64,000 nt of DNA, from the NCBI RefSeq assembly GCF_900095305.1, contig NZ_FMDO01000062.1:22447-86446 (forward strand), read 5' to 3'. Below the pieces are notes generated by a model that did not search any database, was not told the DNA's origin, and worked only from the letters and a program-made list of their open reading frames with translations. Of this stretch, positions 43,442-55,074 are shown piece after piece; the stretch's first letter is position 1; every line of letters begins with the position of its first letter. Both the position numbers and the translations under genes were made by a program. The stretch comes from Proteiniborus sp. DW1. GTDB lineage: Bacteria; Bacillota; Clostridia; Tissierellales; Proteiniboraceae.

Positions 43442-44824
43442 TTATTTACCTATACAAAACTCTGAGAATATTTTGTCTATAATATCCTCTCCAACTGTAT
43501 CACCAGTTATTTCACCAAGGTTTTGCCAGCAATTCTTGATATCAACCTCTATACAATCAACAGGCATACCTGAAGCTAAAGAATTAAGTGCATCCTCAAT
43601 ATTATCCTTAGCCTTTAAAAGCTGATCTCTATGTCTCACATTAGTTATTATTGTATTATCACTTATTTTCACTTCAGTGGATAGGAACATGTCTTCTATA
43701 GTCTCTTCTAAATTATCTATGCCTTCATTCATTGATATAGCTGTATTAATAATCTTCTTATTAGGTAGGTGTTTTATTATATCTTCTTCATTAAGCTTAC
43801 TAGGAAGGTCAGATTTGTTCAATAAAATTATAGCTTTTTTATCTTTAACTAAGTCGATTATATCGTAATCCTCCTCAGAAAGCTCTTTAGATGTATCAAA
43901 TACTGTTATTACTAAATCTGCTTCATTTAATAACTCTTTAGCCCTATCTACCCCAAGCCTTTCTACTATATCCTCTGTTTCCCTTATTCCAGCAGTATCT
44001 ATTATTTTCAATGGTACTCCCCTAATATTAGCGTATTCTTCAATAACATCTCTAGTAGTTCCAGGAATATCCGTAACTATGGCTCTATTTTCTCTTAGTA
44101 TAGCATTCAACAAGGAGGATTTACCTACATTTGGTTTACCTAATATTACTGTCTTCAGGCCTTCTCTAAGTATTTTACCTGTATAAACTGTACTTAAAAG
44201 ACTATTTATCTTATCAAGCACTAAATTGCCTTGCTCCTGTAGGCTATTATATGTTAGGTCCTCTACATCATCCTCTGGAAAATCTATAGAAGCTTCTACA
44301 TGTGCAAGCATACCTAAAAGAACCTTTTGAAGCTTTTTAACCTCGCTTGAAATACTACCTTCAAGTTGATTTAGCGAAACATCAAAGCTAGTGTCTGTCT
44401 TAGCACTAATTAAGTCCATCACTGCTTCTGCTTGTGAAAGATCTATTCTACCATTTAAAAATGCTCTCTTAGTAAACTCTCCTCTTTCTGCAAGCCTAGC
44501 ACCATTTTCTAATACTACTTCAAGTATTCTTCTAACAGGAATGACTCCCCCATGGCAATTAATTTCGACTATATCTTCCTTAGTGTAAGTATAGGGAGCC
44601 TTTATGTATACCACTAAAACTTCATCTATTTTTTTGCCATCCTTAGGATCATAAACATATCCATAATTAAGCTTCCTCTCCTCACATTCTCTAAGGCTTA
44701 ATTCCTTTTTATTTTTAAATATTTTATCCCCAACGTCAATAGCATGTTTCCCGCTTATTCTAATTATTCCTATTCCAGCCTCTCCTGGTGCAGTAGCTAT
44801 TGCAGCAATTGTATCAAAATCCAA
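43442..44824 (-). CDS. mnmE: tRNA modification GTPase MnmE (TrmE)
   Basis: A 460-residue GTPase with an N-terminal THF-binding domain (DTIAAIATAPGEAGIGIIRISG), G1 GKPNVGKSS, G2/K-loop TDIPGTTRD, G3 DTAGI, G4 NKSD and the C-terminal CIGK cysteine. I chose the TTG at 44824: GAGGTG lies six bases upstream, it is inside the family's length and the longer open frame to 44941 adds an unlikely hydrophobic leader and runs into the jag terminator. Confidence 0.95.
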   Translation of the reverse strand: MDFDTIAAIATAPGEAGIGIIRISGKHAIDVGDKIFKNKKELSLRECEERKLNYGYVYDPKDGKKIDEVLVVYIKAPYTYTKEDIVEINCHGGVIPVRRILEVVLENGARLAERGEFTKRAFLNGRIDLSQAEAVMDLISAKTDTSFDVSLNQLEGSISSEVKKLQKVLLGMLAHVEASIDFPEDDVEDLTYNSLQEQGNLVLDKINSLLSTVYTGKILREGLKTVILGKPNVGKSSLLNAILRENRAIVTDIPGTTRDVIEEYANIRGVPLKIIDTAGIRETEDIVERLGVDRAKELLNEADLVITVFDTSKELSEEDYDIIDLVKDKKAIILLNKSDLPSKLNEEDIIKHLPNKKIINTAISMNEGIDNLEETIEDMFLSTEVKISDNTIITNVRHRDQLLKAKDNIEDALNSLASGMPVDCIEVDIKNCWQNLGEITGDTVGEDIIDKIFSEFCIGK

Positions 44825-44912
44825 GCTTATCACCTCATTCACTCTGTATAAATCATAGCAATATTTATTTTGTGCATTATTAGTATACCAAAAAAAGCAA
44901 CTACATAACACA

Positions 44913-44938
44913 AAACCCAGTACTTTTATACTGGGTTT
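44913..44938 (-). terminator. Intrinsic terminator of the rpmH-jag operon
   Basis: AAACCCAGTA pairs with TACTGGGTTT around six bases, followed by TTGTGTTATG on the minus strand. It starts five bases past the jag stop codon. Confidence 0.85.
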
Positions 44939-44942
44939 CAAT

Positions 44943-45572
44943 CTAATACTTAAATTCTATTACAACTCTCCTATATGGTTCTTCACCTTCGCTATAAGTC
45001 CTTATATTAGAGGTGTTTTGTAAAGCTGAGTGAATAACTCTTCTTTCATAAGGATTCATTGGCTCAAGCTTAACAGTTCTTCTAAATGTTTTTGCTTTAT
45101 CAGCCATCTTATGAGCTAACCGAATTAGTATTTCTTCACGTTTTGCCCTATAGTTTTGTATATCAACTAAAACTCTTAAATATTTCTCCCTGTCTTTATT
45201 TACAACAAGACTTAAAAGGTATTGTAATGAATCTAAGGTATTTCCTCTCTTACCAATAAGAATTCCCATATCAGAATTAGATAGATTTTCAATATTTACT
45301 AATAGGTCTGTGTCCTTCTTTTCAACAGCTATTGTCCCGGATATATTCATCTTTTCTAATAATGAGTTCAAAAAGTCTTCAGTTATAGATATAGGGTCAT
45401 TTGTAACTGTAACTTTAACCTTAGCTTCCTTAGTACCTAAAAAACCAAAAAGTCCTTTACTGGGTTCTTCTAGAACTTCAACAAGAACATCTTCTTTCAC
45501 AGTATTAAGCTCTGATAATGCTAAGTTAATAGCTTCATCAACTGTCTTTGCTGTTTTCACCACAGATTTCAT
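44943..45572 (-). CDS. jag: Jag/KhpB RNA-binding protein
   Basis: A 209-residue protein with Jag-N domain (residues 1-50, KTVDEAINLALSELN), a KH domain holding GILIGKRGNTLDSLQYLL and a C-terminal R3H domain (RREEILIRLAHKMADKA...). KhpB binds RNA with KhpA and affects cell envelope growth. It follows yidC by one base, the usual arrangement. Confidence 0.95.
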   Translation of the reverse strand: MKSVVKTAKTVDEAINLALSELNTVKEDVLVEVLEEPSKGLFGFLGTKEAKVKVTVTNDPISITEDFLNSLLEKMNISGTIAVEKKDTDLLVNIENLSNSDMGILIGKRGNTLDSLQYLLSLVVNKDREKYLRVLVDIQNYRAKREEILIRLAHKMADKAKTFRRTVKLEPMNPYERRVIHSALQNTSNIRTYSEGEEPYRRVVIEFKY

Positions 45573-45573
45573 A

Positions 45574-46326
45574 TTACTTTAATTCCTCCTTGATTTTACC
45601 CACGGATCTATTAGTAAAATATTGCTGTACTATTTGAAATAAGTTACTTACTGTCCAATATAGAGTAAGACCTGCGGCATATTTTGAACCTATCCATAGT
45701 ATAAAAAACGGCATTATAATAGTCATAGTAGTTTGTGTAGATTGTGCTTGACTATCTGCAGCCACTGGCTGAGCAGCTGTCATCATTTTACTTTGTAGAT
45801 ATGTTGTTAGAGCTGCTAATATAGCTAGTATAGATATATTTATATTAAATAATCCAAGTTTTAAACTATAAATAACATCTGGTTGGGCAAGATCTTTGAT
45901 CCATAAAAAACTTCTCGCAATTCCTTCATAAGTTGCAATATCACTGAATACATAAGGGACTGGAGACTGCATTACCCTAAAATAAGCTATAATAATAGGA
46001 AATTGTATTAATAATGGAAAACATCCACCTAATGGATTTACATTATGCTCCTTATAAAGCTCCATTGTTTTTTGATTTAAAGTCTGTGGATCATTTTTAT
46101 ATTTCTTGTTTAGTTCCTGAATCTTAGGTTGTATTTCTTGCATATTTTTCATAGACTTTGTTTGTTTAAGTGTAAGTGGCAATAGTAAGAGCTTAAAAAT
46201 AATTGTAGTAATAATAATGGCAAGTGAATATGCTGATAGCTTAGGTAAATCTAATCCTATAGAAATCATCATATCAAACACAAATTTAAGTAACTTACCT
46301 AAAGGCCATGCGAAAATATCTATCAT
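45574..46326 (-). CDS. yidC: Membrane protein insertase YidC (OxaA)
   Basis: A 250-residue short Gram-positive YidC with five membrane segments. The first segment follows a short N-terminus without a large periplasmic domain. SAYSLAIIITTIIFKLLLLPLTLKQ includes the conserved arginine-region helix, and NPLGGCFPLLIQFPIIIAYFRVM the next. Unlike many Gram-positive YidC proteins it has no clear lipobox. It inserts membrane proteins with or without Sec. Confidence 0.94.
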   Translation of the reverse strand: MIDIFAWPLGKLLKFVFDMMISIGLDLPKLSAYSLAIIITTIIFKLLLLPLTLKQTKSMKNMQEIQPKIQELNKKYKNDPQTLNQKTMELYKEHNVNPLGGCFPLLIQFPIIIAYFRVMQSPVPYVFSDIATYEGIARSFLWIKDLAQPDVIYSLKLGLFNINISILAILAALTTYLQSKMMTAAQPVAADSQAQSTQTTMTIIMPFFILWIGSKYAAGLTLYWTVSNLFQIVQQYFTNRSVGKIKEELK

Positions 46327-46341
46327 TAAATAACCCCCTCC

Positions 46342-46557
46342 TTACTCTAGAGGATCATATCCTCCAGGGTTAAATGGATTGCATCTTAATATTCTTTTAA
46401 TACTTTTGTAACCACCCTTTATAAAACCATATTTTTTAAAGGCTTGTATGGAATACTCTGAGCAGGTCGGATGAAACCTACAAGTTCTCGGCTTCAATGG
46501 GGATATCCCCTTTTGATATAGCTTTATTAAAAATATGGCAATTCTGCTCATATTCAA
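46342..46557 (-). CDS. yidD: Membrane protein insertion efficiency factor YidD
   Basis: A 71-residue small protein with [23 protein letters not shown] and [10 protein letters not shown], the cysteine-bearing hallmarks of YidD. It begins one base after rnpA ends and 15 bases before yidC, the conserved order. Confidence 0.95.
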   Translation of the reverse strand: MNMSRIAIFLIKLYQKGISPLKPRTCRFHPTCSEYSIQAFKKYGFIKGGYKSIKRILRCNPFNPGGYDPLE

Positions 46558-46899
46558 TCACCTTTTAATAATCAACCCTGCTAATTTTAGCAGATGCAAT
46601 ACGGCGCTTTCCAATTCCTTATAACCAACATCCCTTGCGCTTACCCTCGATAAAAAGATTATGTCATATCCTTGCTTCACTTTATACTCATTCAATCTGT
46701 AAGCCTCTCTAATTCTTCTTCGAACTCTATTTCTAATTACACTATTTCCAAGCTTTTTAGTAACAGCTACCCCAACTCTACTATTTTCTAATCCATTCTT
46801 TACAAAAAAAATAACTAAATACTTATTTGCAAAGGATTTCCCCTTATCATAGGTTTTTCTAAAATCTCTGTTACTTTTTAGCCTTAGTTTTTTTTCCAT
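46558..46899 (-). CDS. rnpA: Ribonuclease P protein component
   Basis: A 113-residue basic protein with RVGVAVTKKLGNSVIRNRVRRRIREAYR, the RNR motif of RnpA, and an N-terminal LKSNRDFRKTYDKGKS. It assists the RNase P RNA in 5' tRNA maturation. It lies 59 bases after rpmH. Confidence 0.96.
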   Translation of the reverse strand: MEKKLRLKSNRDFRKTYDKGKSFANKYLVIFFVKNGLENSRVGVAVTKKLGNSVIRNRVRRRIREAYRLNEYKVKQGYDIIFLSRVSARDVGYKELESAVLHLLKLAGLIIKR

Positions 46900-46936
46900 A
46901 CAAATAACTCCTTAGAGAATTGCTTCAGAATTGAAT

Positions 46937-46961
46937 AAAAAGGCCACATAATGCGGCCTTA
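46937..46961 (-). terminator. Hairpin overlapping the rpmH stop codon
   Basis: AGGCCGCA pairs with TGTGGCCT (one G-U pair) and is followed by TTTTTATTC on the minus strand. Placed between rpmH and rnpA, it would attenuate transcription so that ribosomal protein L34 is made in excess over RnpA. Confidence 0.75.
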
Positions 46962-47093
46962 TGCTGACAATCTTTTTCTACCTTTAGCTCTACGTCTTCT
47001 CAATACTTCTCTACCTGATTTTGTACTCATTCTTTTTCTAAAACCGTGTTCTTTACTTCTCTGTCTTTTCTTTGGCTGATAAGTCATCTTCAT
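46959..47093 (-). CDS. rpmH: 50S ribosomal protein L34
   Basis: A 44-residue, very basic protein: [18 protein letters not shown], then [17 protein letters not shown] and AKGRKRLSA. This is a complete L34 with all usual landmarks. GGGGGTG precedes the ATG. It is the first gene left of oriC and starts the rpmH-rnpA-yidD-yidC-jag operon. Confidence 0.97.
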   Translation of the reverse strand: MKMTYQPKKRQRSKEHGFRKRMSTKSGREVLRRRRAKGRKRLSA

Positions 47094-47339
47094 ACTAAAC
47101 ACCCCCTTCAAGTATTGCCCTTATATAAATGGTCTAGTTTTCATCTATACTCAAAAAATACAGACACTACTATAAGATTATATTAGTATACAAACTCAAT
47201 GTCAAGAAATATAATTTTTTAATGTTAGCCTACATCGCTATATCTTTGATTTTAATCTTTAACTTTATAATCATAATTATCTAAACAATATTCTAAAATA
47301 ATCACCTTCATTTTTAGTTAATTAATTCTCTATTTAAAT

Positions 47340-47800
47340 TGCTAATCTGTTGATAATATAATTCCACAGTCTGTTATATCTGTGGATATCTTAATATTGC
47401 TGTTGATAATTTCATGTATTTTTGTTATTATAAATTAAAATGTGGATTATTTATTAACAAACTTATTAGTTATCAACAATTTGTGGATAAGTATGTGTAT
47501 AACTTTTTCTTTTTTATAAATTGTTAACCTTACAATATTGATATTTACTAAGAAATTATTCACATTTAAAAATAAATAATTTATGTTGATAACTTCAATA
47601 TATATTATCTTTTTTATTGTTATTAACACATTATTCACATTTTTTATAATTACCTTGTTGATAATTATTATTCATTTAATTTATTTCTTTTTTATTTTTT
47701 TTGTGGATAAATTTGTTTATAACGATTATGAAAGTCTAACTTCAATAGTTATTCACATGTAAAGGTTATAAAAATCAATTTATCTGACAATAATCTGTTA
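47340..47800. other. oriC part 1: DnaA-box cluster upstream of dnaA
   Basis: At least twelve DnaA-box-like nonamers occur. Perfect TGTGGATAA is at 47482 and 47702. One-mismatch forms include TGTTGATAA at 47348, 47401, 47584 and 47656, TTATCAACA at 47470, and TTATTCACA at 47556, 47631 and 47749. A T-rich stretch at about 47680-47701 could be the unwinding element. The 725-base gap from rpmH to dnaA holds no credible gene. Confidence 0.93.
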
Positions 47801-47818
47801 TGAATAGGAGGGGAAAAA

Positions 47819-49156
47819 ATGAGTTTAAAATTAGAAGAAGTTTGGGGAAGCGCATTGAAACTCATTAAAAACGAGTTAACAGAAGTCAGCTTCAATACTT
47901 GGCTAAAAACAATAGAGCCCATAACAATAAATGATAATTACATATTGCTCGGAGCTCCTAATGAATTTACTAAGGGCATTCTTGAGGCTAGATATCTCAC
48001 ATTAATAAAAAATGCTATAAAGCAAATTACTAATATTGATTTTGATATAAGATTCCTCATCCCAGGAGAAGATATATCTAATGATATTGGACAAACCATA
48101 GCCAGTGAAATAGTTGAAACTAACTCCTCTAGATCCCAACTAAACCCCAAATATATTTTTGATACATTTGTCATAGGAAATAGTAATAGGTTTGCACATG
48201 CTGCATCTTTGGCTGTAGCAGAGGCTCCTGCTAAGGCATATAATCCTTTATTTTTATATGGAGGAGTTGGATTAGGTAAAACGCATCTTATGCATGCAAT
48301 AGGCCATTATATACTTAATCAAAACCCGAAAGCAAATGTTATATATGTAACATCTGAAAAATTTACTAATGAGCTAATAAATTCAATAAGAGATGATAGA
48401 AATGTTGAGTTTAGAAATAGATACAGAAATGTAGACGTGCTACTAGTAGACGACATACAGTTTATAGCAGGAAAAGAAAGAACAGAAGAGGAATTTTTCC
48501 ATACCTTCAATGAACTCCATGCTTCAAACAAGCAAATCATCATATCAAGTGATAGACCCCCAAAAGAGATAGCTACATTAGAAGATAGACTTCGTTCTAG
48601 ATTTGAATGGGGACTTACTGCTGATATTCAGCCACCTGATCTAGAGACAAGAATTGCTATTTTAAGAAAAAAAGCAAAGGTAGAAAATATAGAAGTACCA
48701 AATGATGTTACACAATATATTGCCACGAAAATTCAATCAAACATTAGGGAGTTAGAAGGTGCACTGATTAGAGTTGTAGCTTATTCATCATTAACAAATA
48801 AAGAAGTAACATTAGAACTGGCTAGTGAAGCTTTAAAGGATATTATATCTAATACTAAGCCTAAAGAAATTACTGCAAAGCTTATTAAAGAAATTACCGC
48901 AAAATATTTAAATGTAAAAGTGGAAGACTTTAGCTCTAAAAGAAGGACAAGGTCAATATCATATCCTAGACAAATAGCTATGTACCTTTGTAGAGAACTT
49001 ACTGATTTATCACTACCTAAAATAGGTGAAGAATTTGGTGGAAGAGATCATACTACTGTAATTCATGCCTATGATAAGATATCTTCAGATATTGAAAATG
49101 ATATAGAATTGAAACAAAAAATTAATAGTATAATAGAAGAAATTAGAGGTAATTAG
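47819..49156 (+). CDS. dnaA: Chromosomal replication initiator DnaA
   Basis: A 445-residue DnaA with N-terminal helicase-interaction domain, AAA+ domain (Walker A GGVGLGKT at 148-155, Walker B LLVDDIQF, sensor RLRSRFEWG) and C-terminal box-binding domain ending with [23 protein letters not shown] precedes the ATG. It is flanked by DnaA-box clusters on both sides, implying autoregulation and a bipartite origin. Confidence 0.98.
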   Translation: MSLKLEEVWGSALKLIKNELTEVSFNTWLKTIEPITINDNYILLGAPNEFTKGILEARYLTLIKNAIKQITNIDFDIRFLIPGEDISNDIGQTIASEIVETNSSRSQLNPKYIFDTFVIGNSNRFAHAASLAVAEAPAKAYNPLFLYGGVGLGKTHLMHAIGHYILNQNPKANVIYVTSEKFTNELINSIRDDRNVEFRNRYRNVDVLLVDDIQFIAGKERTEEEFFHTFNELHASNKQIIISSDRPPKEIATLEDRLRSRFEWGLTADIQPPDLETRIAILRKKAKVENIEVPNDVTQYIATKIQSNIRELEGALIRVVAYSSLTNKEVTLELASEALKDIISNTKPKEITAKLIKEITAKYLNVKVEDFSSKRRTRSISYPRQIAMYLCRELTDLSLPKIGEEFGGRDHTTVIHAYDKISSDIENDIELKQKINSIIEEIRGN

Positions 49157-49401
49157 TCAACAACTAATTGTTAGTAACTTGTTTATATTTTGTTGATAGA
49201 AATAATATATTTTAAAAGTATTAATTTCAGGTTAAAAATGTGGATAAAAAAGTAGGACTTGCTAACAAATTATCAACAGCATTTTTCTTTTAAATATTAA
49301 GTACTTATTAACTTATCCACATATTAACTGCCCCTACTGCTATTACTACTAATGTATTTATATTTATATATCTCATATCACATAAAGGGAGGTTATCCAC
49401 A
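49157..49401. other. oriC part 2: DnaA boxes between dnaA and dnaN
   Basis: Four clear boxes: TGTGGATAA at 49239, TTATCAACA at 49269, and perfect TTATCCACA at 49313 and 49393. The last one touches the dnaN ATG and overlaps its ribosome-binding region, so DnaA binding could repress dnaN directly. Confidence 0.88.
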
Positions 49402-50508
49402 ATGAGAGTTCGAATACAACAAAGAGACTTATCTAAGTGTATAAACGTGGTACAAAAAGGTATCTCTTCAAAATCTACTCTGCCTATTCTTAGTGGCGTA
49501 TTATTAGAAGCACAAGAAGGTAGACTAAAGCTAACTGGTACAGACTTAGAAATAGGTATAAAATCAACTGTAGATTGTGAAATAATTGAAGAAGGTTCTA
49601 TAGTAATAACATCAAGGATTTTTGGAGATATAGTTAGAAAGCTACCTGATTTACCTATAGATATATATGTAGATGAAAATAATAGTGTACACATTAACTG
49701 TGGAAATTCTAAATTCAATCTAATAGGCTTTTCTTCAATGGATTATCCACAACTACCAGAAATATATGAAGGCAGCTATTTTGAAATACCAAAGGACTTG
49801 TTAAAATCTATGATAAGACAAACAATTTTTGCAGCAGCTCAGGACGAAACGAGACCTATACTTACAGGAGCACTATTTGAAACTGATAATAATATGGCTT
49901 CCTTAGTTGCTATAGATGGCTATAGACTAGCAGTTAAGAAAGTATCTGTAAATGTAGATGAAAATATAAAAGTTGTAATTCCTGCAAAAACCTTAAATGA
50001 AGTAAACAAAATATTAGAAGATGATGATGCAGAAGTAAAAATAAGCTGTACTCCAGGTAATGTAATATTTAATTTTGGAGATACTATAATTACATCTAGA
50101 TTATTAGAAGGACAATTCTTAAACTATAATGATATAATAAGAAATGAACATAAATTAAGAATTAGAGTAAAAACTAAGGATATACAAGAATGTTTAGAAA
50201 GAGCCTCCTTATTAGCGAGAGAAGGTAAAAACAACTTAGTAAAGCTTGATATTTCAGATGATAAGCTTGTAATTACATCTAATTCAGAAATAGGTAATGT
50301 ATACGAGGAGCTACCTATACAATTAGAAGGAAATGACATAAAAATAGCCTTTAATTCCAAATATATTTTAGAAGGTATAAAAGCAATAGATAGCGAAGAA
50401 ATAGTTATGGACATGATCTCAAATGTTAATCCTTGCATAATAAGACCCGTAGAGGATAATAGCTATACTTACTTAGTATTACCTGTAAGGCTTGCAGCTG
50501 AAGATTAG
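49402..50508 (+). CDS. dnaN: DNA polymerase III beta clamp
   Basis: A 368-residue sliding clamp with three repeated domains: RVRIQQRDLSKCINVVQKGI at the start, ALFETDNNMASLVAIDGYRLAVKK in the middle and the C-terminal PVRLA segment that forms the peptide-binding pocket. Length and position after dnaA are canonical. Its start codon directly follows a DnaA box. Confidence 0.97.
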   Translation: MRVRIQQRDLSKCINVVQKGISSKSTLPILSGVLLEAQEGRLKLTGTDLEIGIKSTVDCEIIEEGSIVITSRIFGDIVRKLPDLPIDIYVDENNSVHINCGNSKFNLIGFSSMDYPQLPEIYEGSYFEIPKDLLKSMIRQTIFAAAQDETRPILTGALFETDNNMASLVAIDGYRLAVKKVSVNVDENIKVVIPAKTLNEVNKILEDDDAEVKISCTPGNVIFNFGDTIITSRLLEGQFLNYNDIIRNEHKLRIRVKTKDIQECLERASLLAREGKNNLVKLDISDDKLVITSNSEIGNVYEELPIQLEGNDIKIAFNSKYILEGIKAIDSEEIVMDMISNVNPCIIRPVEDNSYTYLVLPVRLAAED

Positions 50509-50513
50509 ACATA

Positions 50514-50537
50514 AGACACCTATAAAAATAGGTGTCT
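50514..50537 (+). terminator. Hairpin after dnaN
   Basis: AGACACCTA pairs with TAGGTGTCT around six bases, five bases past the dnaN stop. The following ATTAAATTT is only weakly U-rich, so read-through to yaaA-recF is likely. Confidence 0.55.
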
Positions 50538-50563
50538 ATTAAATTTAGAGAGGAGTTTATGAA

Positions 50564-50773
50564 ATGAAGGAAGTATCCATAAGTACAGAGTTTATAAAGC
50601 TTGATCAATTTTTAAAATACATTGGTGTAGCGCAAACTGGTGGACATAGTAAAGAATTAATTAAAAATGGCAATATTAAAGTTAATGATGAAGTAGCACT
50701 TGAAAGAGGAAAAAAAATCAGAGCCGGTGATAAGGTAGAAATTTCCGGGGAAGGCATTTATATTGTCAAGTAG
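50564..50773 (+). CDS. yaaA: S4-domain RNA-binding protein YaaA
   Basis: A 69-residue S4 domain protein: FIKLDQFLKYIGVAQTGGHS and GNIKVNDEVALERGKKIRAGD. This is the small S4 protein found between dnaN and recF in most Firmicutes. It probably binds ribosomal RNA. AGAGAGGAG precedes the ATG. Confidence 0.93.
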   Translation: MKEVSISTEFIKLDQFLKYIGVAQTGGHSKELIKNGNIKVNDEVALERGKKIRAGDKVEISGEGIYIVK

Positions 50774-50935
50774 CTAGAACATTAGACTTAATATTTTTGT
50801 GTTATTTATAATATTGTTAGATGGACTTTCTTGAAATCAAGTTCACTAAATAAAGAAATAAGTAAAACTTTCCTATTAGTTTTAAAAAATGATATAATGT
50901 ATAAGATAGATATTAAGTCTTAGGGAGTGCTTCAT

Positions 50936-52051
50936 GTGTATGTAAAAAAAATAAAGCTCATAAACTTCAGGAATTATATGAATCTTGATATGGAGCTAAA
51001 TAGGACATTAAATATTTTTGTTGGAGATAATGCACAGGGGAAAACAAATCTACTTGAATCAATATATATTTGTTCAAATGGAAAGTCATATAGGACTAAT
51101 AAAGACAGGGAGCTAATCAATTTAAATAAAACTAAGGCATATATAGGCTTAGATGTAGTAAAAGAACAATTTTCCAAATATATAGAAATAAAGTTTGACA
51201 AAGATGCAAAAAAAAGAATAAGGATTAATAGAGTTGAACTAGAAAGAAATTCAGACCTTACTGGTGTGCTAAATGTAGTAGTATTTTCACCAGAGGATTT
51301 GAGATTAGTAAAAGAAGGACCAAGTGAAAGAAGAAGCTTTTTAGATGGAGAAATATCTCAAATAAAGCCTAAGTATAAATATAATCTAGCAAGATACAAT
51401 AAAATTCTTATGCAGAGAAATAATCTACTAAAAAGTAGACCATATGAAAGTTGTCAGAATTTATTTGATGTATGGGATACCCAGCTTTCACAAGTTGGTG
51501 CAGACATCATACTTGAAAGGTTAAAATTTATAGATAGGCTTGCCATAATATCAAAAGATATCCACAATAAGTTAACTGGTGGATTAGAGGAACTTAAACT
51601 AAAATATTTACCTTCATTTTCAGTGGATATATCAGACAGACAAGAACTACAGATGAGATTGAAAAATATTCTAGAAAATAATATAGAACAAGATATACAA
51701 AGGGGAAGTACTGAATTTGGGCCACATAGGGATGATTTAGATATAATAATTAATGATGTATCTGCAAGGACATTTGGCTCACAAGGACAACAAAGAACGG
51801 CAGCATTGTCTTTAAAATTAGCAGAGGTTGAGTTAATAAAACTTGAAGTCGGAGAATATCCAGTTCTTTTACTAGATGACGTATTTTCTGAACTTGATAT
51901 AAATAGGAGGAAATACTTAATTTCAACCTTTAAAGATATTCAAATTATAATTACGTCAACAGATGATATAGACTTAGATGAACTAAATGACATAGAAAAA
52001 AAGGTGTTTTTCATTAGGCAAGGAAAAGTTATGATAGAGGGGGATATATAA
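50936..52051 (+). CDS. recF: DNA replication/repair protein RecF
   Basis: A 371-residue SMC-like ATPase: MYVKKIKLINFRNYMNL, Walker A GDNAQGKTN at 30-38, signature FGSQGQQRTAALSLKLAEVEL and Walker B LLLDDVFSELD. I chose GTG 50936, eight bases after AGGGAG; GTG 50927 overlaps the ribosome site. RecF loads RecA at gapped DNA. Confidence 0.96.
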   Translation: MYVKKIKLINFRNYMNLDMELNRTLNIFVGDNAQGKTNLLESIYICSNGKSYRTNKDRELINLNKTKAYIGLDVVKEQFSKYIEIKFDKDAKKRIRINRVELERNSDLTGVLNVVVFSPEDLRLVKEGPSERRSFLDGEISQIKPKYKYNLARYNKILMQRNNLLKSRPYESCQNLFDVWDTQLSQVGADIILERLKFIDRLAIISKDIHNKLTGGLEELKLKYLPSFSVDISDRQELQMRLKNILENNIEQDIQRGSTEFGPHRDDLDIIINDVSARTFGSQGQQRTAALSLKLAEVELIKLEVGEYPVLLLDDVFSELDINRRKYLISTFKDIQIIITSTDDIDLDELNDIEKKVFFIRQGKVMIEGDI

Positions 52052-52345
52052 TTGTTTCTTCATATAGGAAAAAGTCTAATTATACCAATTAAGGAGATTA
52101 TAGCTATAATAGATGCAGAATCAATAATGAAATCAGATGATACAAAGAATTTTTTAAAGATTGCAGAAGAAGAAGGATTCATTTGCGATGTAGGTGAGGA
52201 CAATATAAAATCTTATATCATAACTGAAAAGCTAGAGAAGAGTAAGGAAAATTCATCAAAAATTAGAAGAAGTGTTATATACAGTTCTAATATATCTTCC
52301 AAGACCCTTTTGAAAAGGGTGGGCTTTATAGATAATATAGTGTGA
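52052..52345 (+). CDS. remB: RemB-like DUF370 regulatory protein
   Basis: A 97-residue protein: FLHIGKSLIIPIKEIIAIIDAES resembles the DUF370 RemA/RemB family, which regulates extracellular matrix genes in Bacillus. It sits between recF and gyrB, the normal remB (yaaB) place. The start is a TTG right after the recF stop, with GAGGGGG upstream. Confidence 0.88.
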   Translation: MFLHIGKSLIIPIKEIIAIIDAESIMKSDDTKNFLKIAEEEGFICDVGEDNIKSYIITEKLEKSKENSSKIRRSVIYSSNISSKTLLKRVGFIDNIV

Positions 52346-52412
52346 TTTTAGAAAAACTAACTATGTAACTATAAGATTAAAATTTAAAATACAATAGATC
52401 GAGGGACAGTAA

Positions 52413-54323
<1,911 letters not shown>

Positions 54324-54344
54324 GTCTTGAGATTTTTTCAATGC

Positions 54345-54385
54345 ATTATTAAAAGCCCACTCGACCTGAATGGGCTTTTAATAAT
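54345..54385. terminator. Bidirectional terminator between gyrB and the DsbA-like remnant
   Basis: ATTATTAAAAGCCCA pairs with TGGGCTTTTAATAAT, with A- and T-rich flanks on both sides. It serves the two convergent units. Confidence 0.88.
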
Positions 54386-54404
54386 ATAATCATAATAGAA
54401 AGAA

Positions 54405-54898
54405 TTATTGTATCGCTTCTAGAAATGTTTTTTTAAATTCATTATATTCCTTAATTCCTGATATACGTATGTTATCATTGATAATAAAAGTCGGTACAGA
54501 GGAAAAGTGGTACTTACTTGCCAAATTATAATCTTCTATAAGCCTTTTATCATATTTATTGGAATCTATAGAATTATTCATATCGTCTACATCTAAGCCT
54601 ATACTCTTGGCAATTTCATTTAAAATATTTTTATCAGCTATATTTAACTTATCACCAAAATAAGCTTTAAATACTATCTTAGAATATTCATCATACTTAT
54701 TGTGTTCTTTGGCATAATATTCTGCTAGATGGGCTCTTCTAGTATTAAACTCACCATTTAAATTATTGAATTCAATACCAAAATCCCTTCCTAACCTCGA
54801 TAAATAATTTAGAGAATTTACTACATATTCTTTTGGATATACAGTAAATAAATCCATACCTTCTAATGGGGTATTTGAGTCTAATTCAAATGGTATCC
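54405..54898 (-). pseudogene. N-terminally truncated DsbA/FrnE-family thioredoxin-fold protein
   Basis: The frame is open over about 164 codons upstream to a TAA, with an internal ATG at 54857 giving 150 residues. The reading before that ATG, WIPFELDSNTPLEG, is the conserved FrnE segment that normally follows the first helix; the expected N-terminal CPxC active site and about 35 residues are missing. The remainder (VFKAYFGDKLNIAD; HFSSVPTFIINDNIRISG with cis-proline) is intact. Without the cysteines it cannot act as a disulfide enzyme, so it is best read as a broken gene. Confidence 0.75.
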
Positions 54899-55062
54899 AT
54901 TAAAAAAAAATGGTGAAGGAAATTGGGAAAAGTTGTAGAAGTAGTATATCAATTACATTATTTTGGTACCTAAATATACTTATAAATTTAGTGATGCTTG
55001 GACTTTATCCAGAGATATAGAAAACAACACTGTAAAAGTAGATTACTGACATGATTTTGGAA
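54899..55062 (+). other. Degraded coding-like stretch of unknown origin
   Basis: One plus-strand frame gives KYTYKFSDAWTLSRDIENN and a short continuation ending in TGA, preceded by stop-ridden sequence. It looks like the tail of a lost gene between two other broken genes. I do not recognise the family. Confidence 0.35.
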
Positions 55063-55074
55063 GGATTAAATAAA

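Noticed and set aside
47447..47638. 63-codon frame within the origin
   Set aside because: It is made of AT-rich DnaA-box DNA with no ribosome site.
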